Of a stretch of DNA of 36,070 nucleotides, positions 33,196 to 36,070 are shown piece by piece; the stretch's first letter is position 1; the number at the start of each line of letters is the position of its first letter. The DNA is from Candidatus Helarchaeota archaeon. Lineage in GTDB: Archaea > Asgardarchaeota > Lokiarchaeia > Helarchaeales > HEL-GB-A. The stretch covers positions 1 through 36,070 of the forward strand of contig JAEOSY010000171.1 of assembly GCA_016840125.1 (NCBI GenBank), in the 5' to 3' direction. The notes under the pieces were generated by a model, which saw only the letters and a program-made list of their open reading frames with translations, searched no databases and was not told the origin of the DNA. Made by a program: the position numbers and the translations under genes.

Positions 33196-34914
33196 ATGAA
33201 TAATGATAAGAAGATTGCATATTTCAGCATGGAAATTGCAATAAAATCGGATATTCCGTCTTATTCGGGTGGATTAGGAGTGCTCGCAGGGGATATGATC
33301 CGCTCAGCTGCTGATCTTGAGATTCCAATGGTGGCTGTTGCTTTGACTTATAGCGGGGGTTATTTTTACCAAGTAGTCAATCTTGAAGGTTGGCAACAAG
33401 AACGCGAACTTCGTTGGGAATTCACTGATGAGTTCACTAAAAGCGAGAAAACAGCTGTTATTGAAGTCTATGGGAAACCCTTAAATGTCCAATGCTGGAG
33501 ATATGACGTTGTCGGAAAGACGGGGCACAGAATCCCCCTTTATTTATTAGAAACTCATATAGAGGGGAATGAAGATTGGATGAAAGATCTTTCTAGGAGG
33601 TTATACGATTCCCAAAGACCTGAAATCAGATTGATGCAAGAGATGGTTCTCGGGATGGGAGGAATTAGAATTCTCGATCTCCATGGATTGGATAATTTAG
33701 AGTCTTATCATATGAATGAGGGGCATGCTGCATTCGTAGCCTTGGAATTGTTGAACAGATTTGGTGGAAATGTGGGAAAAGTCAGGGATCGCTGCCTTTT
33801 CACAACCCATACCCCAGTTCCGGCTGGATTTGATGCATTTCCATATTCACTCGTAGAAGATGTGTTTCGAGACCAGCTCCCCAAGAATATTCGAGAATTT
33901 GCCGGTGACAATGAACTTAACATGGCACAGCTGGCAGCCAATTTATCAGGATACATAAATGCCGTTTCGCGAAGACATCAGAAAGTATCTGAAAGGTTAT
34001 TCCCTGAAAAAAAAATCGATTATGTAACTAATGGAATCAATACGCAACGGTGGGTTTCCCGTTATCTACGAGAGTTATATAATCGATCCTTTCCCGGATG
34101 GGATCAGCGACCTGAGAAATTTAAGAACATCTTTCAATTAAATTCAGTAGCCCTTTGGACCGCACATCAACGTGCGAAGCTTGATTTGTTAGATTATGAA
34201 AAATCACATAGCCATGTTTTATTAGATAGCAAACTGCTAACCATTGGGTGGGGGCGTAGGATAACGGAATACAAACGTCCCACTTTAATATTCAAGGATC
34301 TTGACCGGCTTGGAAAAATGGCAAAGGGTAAGGTGCAATTCATCTTTGCAGGAAAAACACACCCGAGAGATGAGTGGGGTAAAAAGCTAATAAAAGATCT
34401 TCATGAAGCCTCGGAGAATTTATGGAGAAAGTATAAGGTTCGTGTGGCTTTTCTTGAGAATTATGATATGGATCTAGCTAAATTAATGTTGGCGGGTTCT
34501 GATCTATGGTTAAATACACCTCGATGCACCATGGAGGCTTCAGGAACATCCGGAATGAAAGCAGCTCTCAATGCAGTCCCTCACTTTTCATCCCGCGATG
34601 GTTGGTGGGTCCAGGGAATAGAAATGGACGCTAATGCAGGGTGGGTGTTTGGACCGGAGATCTCAGGATTTGAATGTCCTGCTGACGAACCGAGTGAGGT
34701 CAATGAAATTTACAACATTCTAGAGAAAGAAATCATCCCCATGTACTATGAACGAAGAAATGAATGGATTGAACGAATGAAATGCTCAGTCAAACTCGTC
34801 TCCTACTTTAATACACACCGCATGGTACAAGAATATGCGAGTCAAGCATGGCAATTAGAGGCGCAACCTCGCTGGAAATCAGTGAAATATAAGTGGATGG
34901 ATTCAATCCAATAA
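33196..34914 (+). CDS. glgP: Alpha-glucan (maltodextrin/glycogen) phosphorylase, GT35
   Basis: This 572-aa protein is a GT35 phosphorylase that releases glucose 1-phosphate from alpha-1,4-glucans. It has IAYFSMEIAIKSDIPSYSGGLGVLAGD at the start, YHMNEGHAAFVALE, FTTHTPVPAGFD, GWGRRITEYKRP, and the pyridoxal-phosphate Lys455 in EASGTSGMKAALN. It lacks the N-terminal DUF3417 extension of the about 850-aa bacterial/archaeal form, so it belongs to the short class that begins directly at the SMEIA motif. GTGAT precedes the ATG. Together with the GH15 enzyme it suggests storage-glucan breakdown. Confidence 0.93.
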   Translation: MNNDKKIAYFSMEIAIKSDIPSYSGGLGVLAGDMIRSAADLEIPMVAVALTYSGGYFYQVVNLEGWQQERELRWEFTDEFTKSEKTAVIEVYGKPLNVQCWRYDVVGKTGHRIPLYLLETHIEGNEDWMKDLSRRLYDSQRPEIRLMQEMVLGMGGIRILDLHGLDNLESYHMNEGHAAFVALELLNRFGGNVGKVRDRCLFTTHTPVPAGFDAFPYSLVEDVFRDQLPKNIREFAGDNELNMAQLAANLSGYINAVSRRHQKVSERLFPEKKIDYVTNGINTQRWVSRYLRELYNRSFPGWDQRPEKFKNIFQLNSVALWTAHQRAKLDLLDYEKSHSHVLLDSKLLTIGWGRRITEYKRPTLIFKDLDRLGKMAKGKVQFIFAGKTHPRDEWGKKLIKDLHEASENLWRKYKVRVAFLENYDMDLAKLMLAGSDLWLNTPRCTMEASGTSGMKAALNAVPHFSSRDGWWVQGIEMDANAGWVFGPEISGFECPADEPSEVNEIYNILEKEIIPMYYERRNEWIERMKCSVKLVSYFNTHRMVQEYASQAWQLEAQPRWKSVKYKWMDSIQ

Positions 34915-34967
34915 AATTTTGATTTTCCATTGGTCAGTTCAGGTTAAATTTTCGATGGACAAATAGC

Positions 34968-34974
34968 TTATAAA
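34968..34974 (+). promoter_or_regulatory. TATA box for the transporter gene
   Basis: TTATAAA lies 45 nt before the ATG at 35013 and predicts a short leader containing GTGAGGT at 35003-35009. Confidence 0.5.
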
Positions 34975-35012
34975 GGTGAGGACGTTATAATAACGAAAGA
35001 GAGTGAGGTATT

Positions 35013-35945
35013 ATGAGCCTTATAATTGCGATTTTGTGTGCGTTATTGGGATACGCTATGCTCAATATAGGTCTAGTTCTGGAAAAAAAAGGAGCTGACA
35101 GCTTACCGCTTATTGAAAAAACGACAATGATGCAGAACATAAAGAATTTCTTAGGTAATAAAGTTTGGTTGGTTGGATTCATCCTAACAAATATTCATGC
35201 GGTCTTCATCTTTATTGCGCTTGCCATGGCACCTATAAGTGTGATTGCACCGCTCCTAGGGTTTGGCTTATGTGTTTTGACAATATTTTCGCACTTTTAC
35301 TTACATGAAAAAATTAAATATGTAGAATTAATAGGGATTGCTATAATTGGAACAGGAATTATCCTTATAGGAGCAGCAGCCCCGGAGGGTTACGTATTAA
35401 CACATGCGGAGATGATTACGAAATTTTTAGCACCTGTATCATTAATATTCTTGCTTATTCCTATCATAACTGCTGCGATTCTGTGTATATATTCTATTTC
35501 AAAAGATTATAAATTAGCAGCAATCGTTTTCGGGATTGCAGCTGGAGTTGGGGGGGGAATTGGAGGAACTTTCACGAAGGCAATAACTGCAGGGGTTGAT
35601 ATGGCCAATTTAGCTACCCTTTTTGAAGTTATTGGTAATTTTTCATGGTGGATAATGCTGATATCATTATTAGCAGGAAATGTACTGTCAATGGTTCTTC
35701 TTCAAATTGGATTTCAAAAGGGAAAGGCAGTCGTAGTAGGACCCATTTATAGTGTGCTTGCAATGATTCTTCCAGTTTTTGCTGGGTTGATAATTTTGGG
35801 TGAATGGAATACACTGATACCACTTTTTATTGTGTTACAAATCGTTGGATTAATTGCAATCACCATCGGAATTATAATCTTGAGTTTTTATGGGGAATTG
35901 AAGAAGAAAAAGAACGCTAAAGAACAATCTAATGAAATAGAATAG
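35013..35945 (+). CDS. NIPA/EamA-like drug-metabolite-superfamily membrane transporter
   Basis: This 310-aa integral membrane protein has nine to ten hydrophobic segments. The N-terminal block LLGYAMLNIGLVLEKKGAD and the repeated MAPISVIAPLLGFGL and KGKAVVVGPIYSVLAMILPV, one per half, show the internally duplicated EamA/NIPA-like fold of the drug/metabolite transporter superfamily. A cytoplasmic Lys-rich tail ends it. Eukaryotic NIPA proteins move magnesium; the substrate here is unknown. It has its own TATA box and a good ribosome site. Confidence 0.83.
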   Translation: MSLIIAILCALLGYAMLNIGLVLEKKGADSLPLIEKTTMMQNIKNFLGNKVWLVGFILTNIHAVFIFIALAMAPISVIAPLLGFGLCVLTIFSHFYLHEKIKYVELIGIAIIGTGIILIGAAAPEGYVLTHAEMITKFLAPVSLIFLLIPIITAAILCIYSISKDYKLAAIVFGIAAGVGGGIGGTFTKAITAGVDMANLATLFEVIGNFSWWIMLISLLAGNVLSMVLLQIGFQKGKAVVVGPIYSVLAMILPVFAGLIILGEWNTLIPLFIVLQIVGLIAITIGIIILSFYGELKKKKNAKEQSNEIE

Positions 35946-36006
35946 GCGATAGGATCAATATTATTTATATAGTAGAATTATTAGGCTCGAATTATAGATT
36001 TTGGCT

Positions 36007-36070
36007 TTATTTGATAATGTCCAGAGGATCAGGCGTTTCTTCGAGAAAAATTTCTAAGAAAACTTCCTCA
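36007..36070 (-). CDS. Possible 3' end of a gene cut by the window edge
   Basis: The minus strand is open from the right edge to TAA at 36007-36009 and reads EEVFLEIFLEETPDPLDIIK, a plausible C-terminal tail. The other minus-strand frames close quickly. Twenty codons are too few to identify it, and the frame could be open by chance. Confidence 0.35.
   Translation of the reverse strand, partial: EEVFLEIFLEETPDPLDIIK

Overview
The window reads as chromosomal DNA of an AT-rich archaeon. Supporting signs are TATA-type promoters placed for short-leader or leaderless messages, GGTGA/GAGGT ribosome sites, T-tract ends, an ADP-forming acyl-CoA synthetase subunit, an IS200/IS605-type TnpB, and one candidate C/D-box guide RNA. 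The mix of many short-chain dehydrogenases, 2-hydroxyacyl-CoA dehydratase, DUF3795 and NIPA-like genes fits a heterotrophic, possibly Asgard-type (Promethearchaeota/Lokiarchaeia) organism. That placement is inference; no rRNA, tRNA or ribosomal protein gene is present to settle it.

Layout. (1) 17-8853, minus strand: a likely operon running from a membrane PH-like protein (8853) through three tandem GH51 arabinofuranosidase paralogs and two alpha/beta hydrolases, the last fused to a membrane domain. A separate small unknown gene follows after a 410-bp gap. (2) 9332-18616, mostly plus strand: a 2-hydroxyacyl-CoA dehydratase-type subunit, a small membrane protein, four classical SDR oxidoreductases, an N-acyl-D-amino-acid deacylase-type amidohydrolase and a TPR membrane protein, with minus-strand PHP phosphoesterase and Hsp20 genes between. 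(3) 18603-21720: a Cys-rich DUF3795 protein, then a zinc alcohol dehydrogenase divergent from the ACD alpha subunit. Together with (2) this looks like fermentative CoA-thioester or amino-acid catabolism ending in ATP formation. (4) 21721-26155: an accessory patch with a shortened TnpB whose first RuvC aspartate appears to be asparagine, a 62-aa gene present twice about 3.8 kb apart, a direct repeat and hairpin at the presumed transposon end, a membrane GRAM/PH-like protein and a secreted SBBP beta-propeller. (5) 26225-35945: an alpha-glucan region with an NAD-dependent epimerase, GH15 glucoamylase and GT35 glucan phosphorylase. Mixed in are an alpha/alpha-toroid protein, a small membrane protein, a COG3315-type methyltransferase, a lipocalin-like protein and a NIPA-like transporter. 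A cut-off gene may enter from the right edge.

The points most worth following up are the apparently catalytically altered TnpB translationally coupled to a host gene, the duplicated 62-aa gene next to it with a synonymous-biased substitution pattern, the C/D-box sRNA candidate at 32015-32093, and the GH51 triplet with a shared non-standard N-terminal membrane motif. All assignments are by reading motifs; no database search was run.
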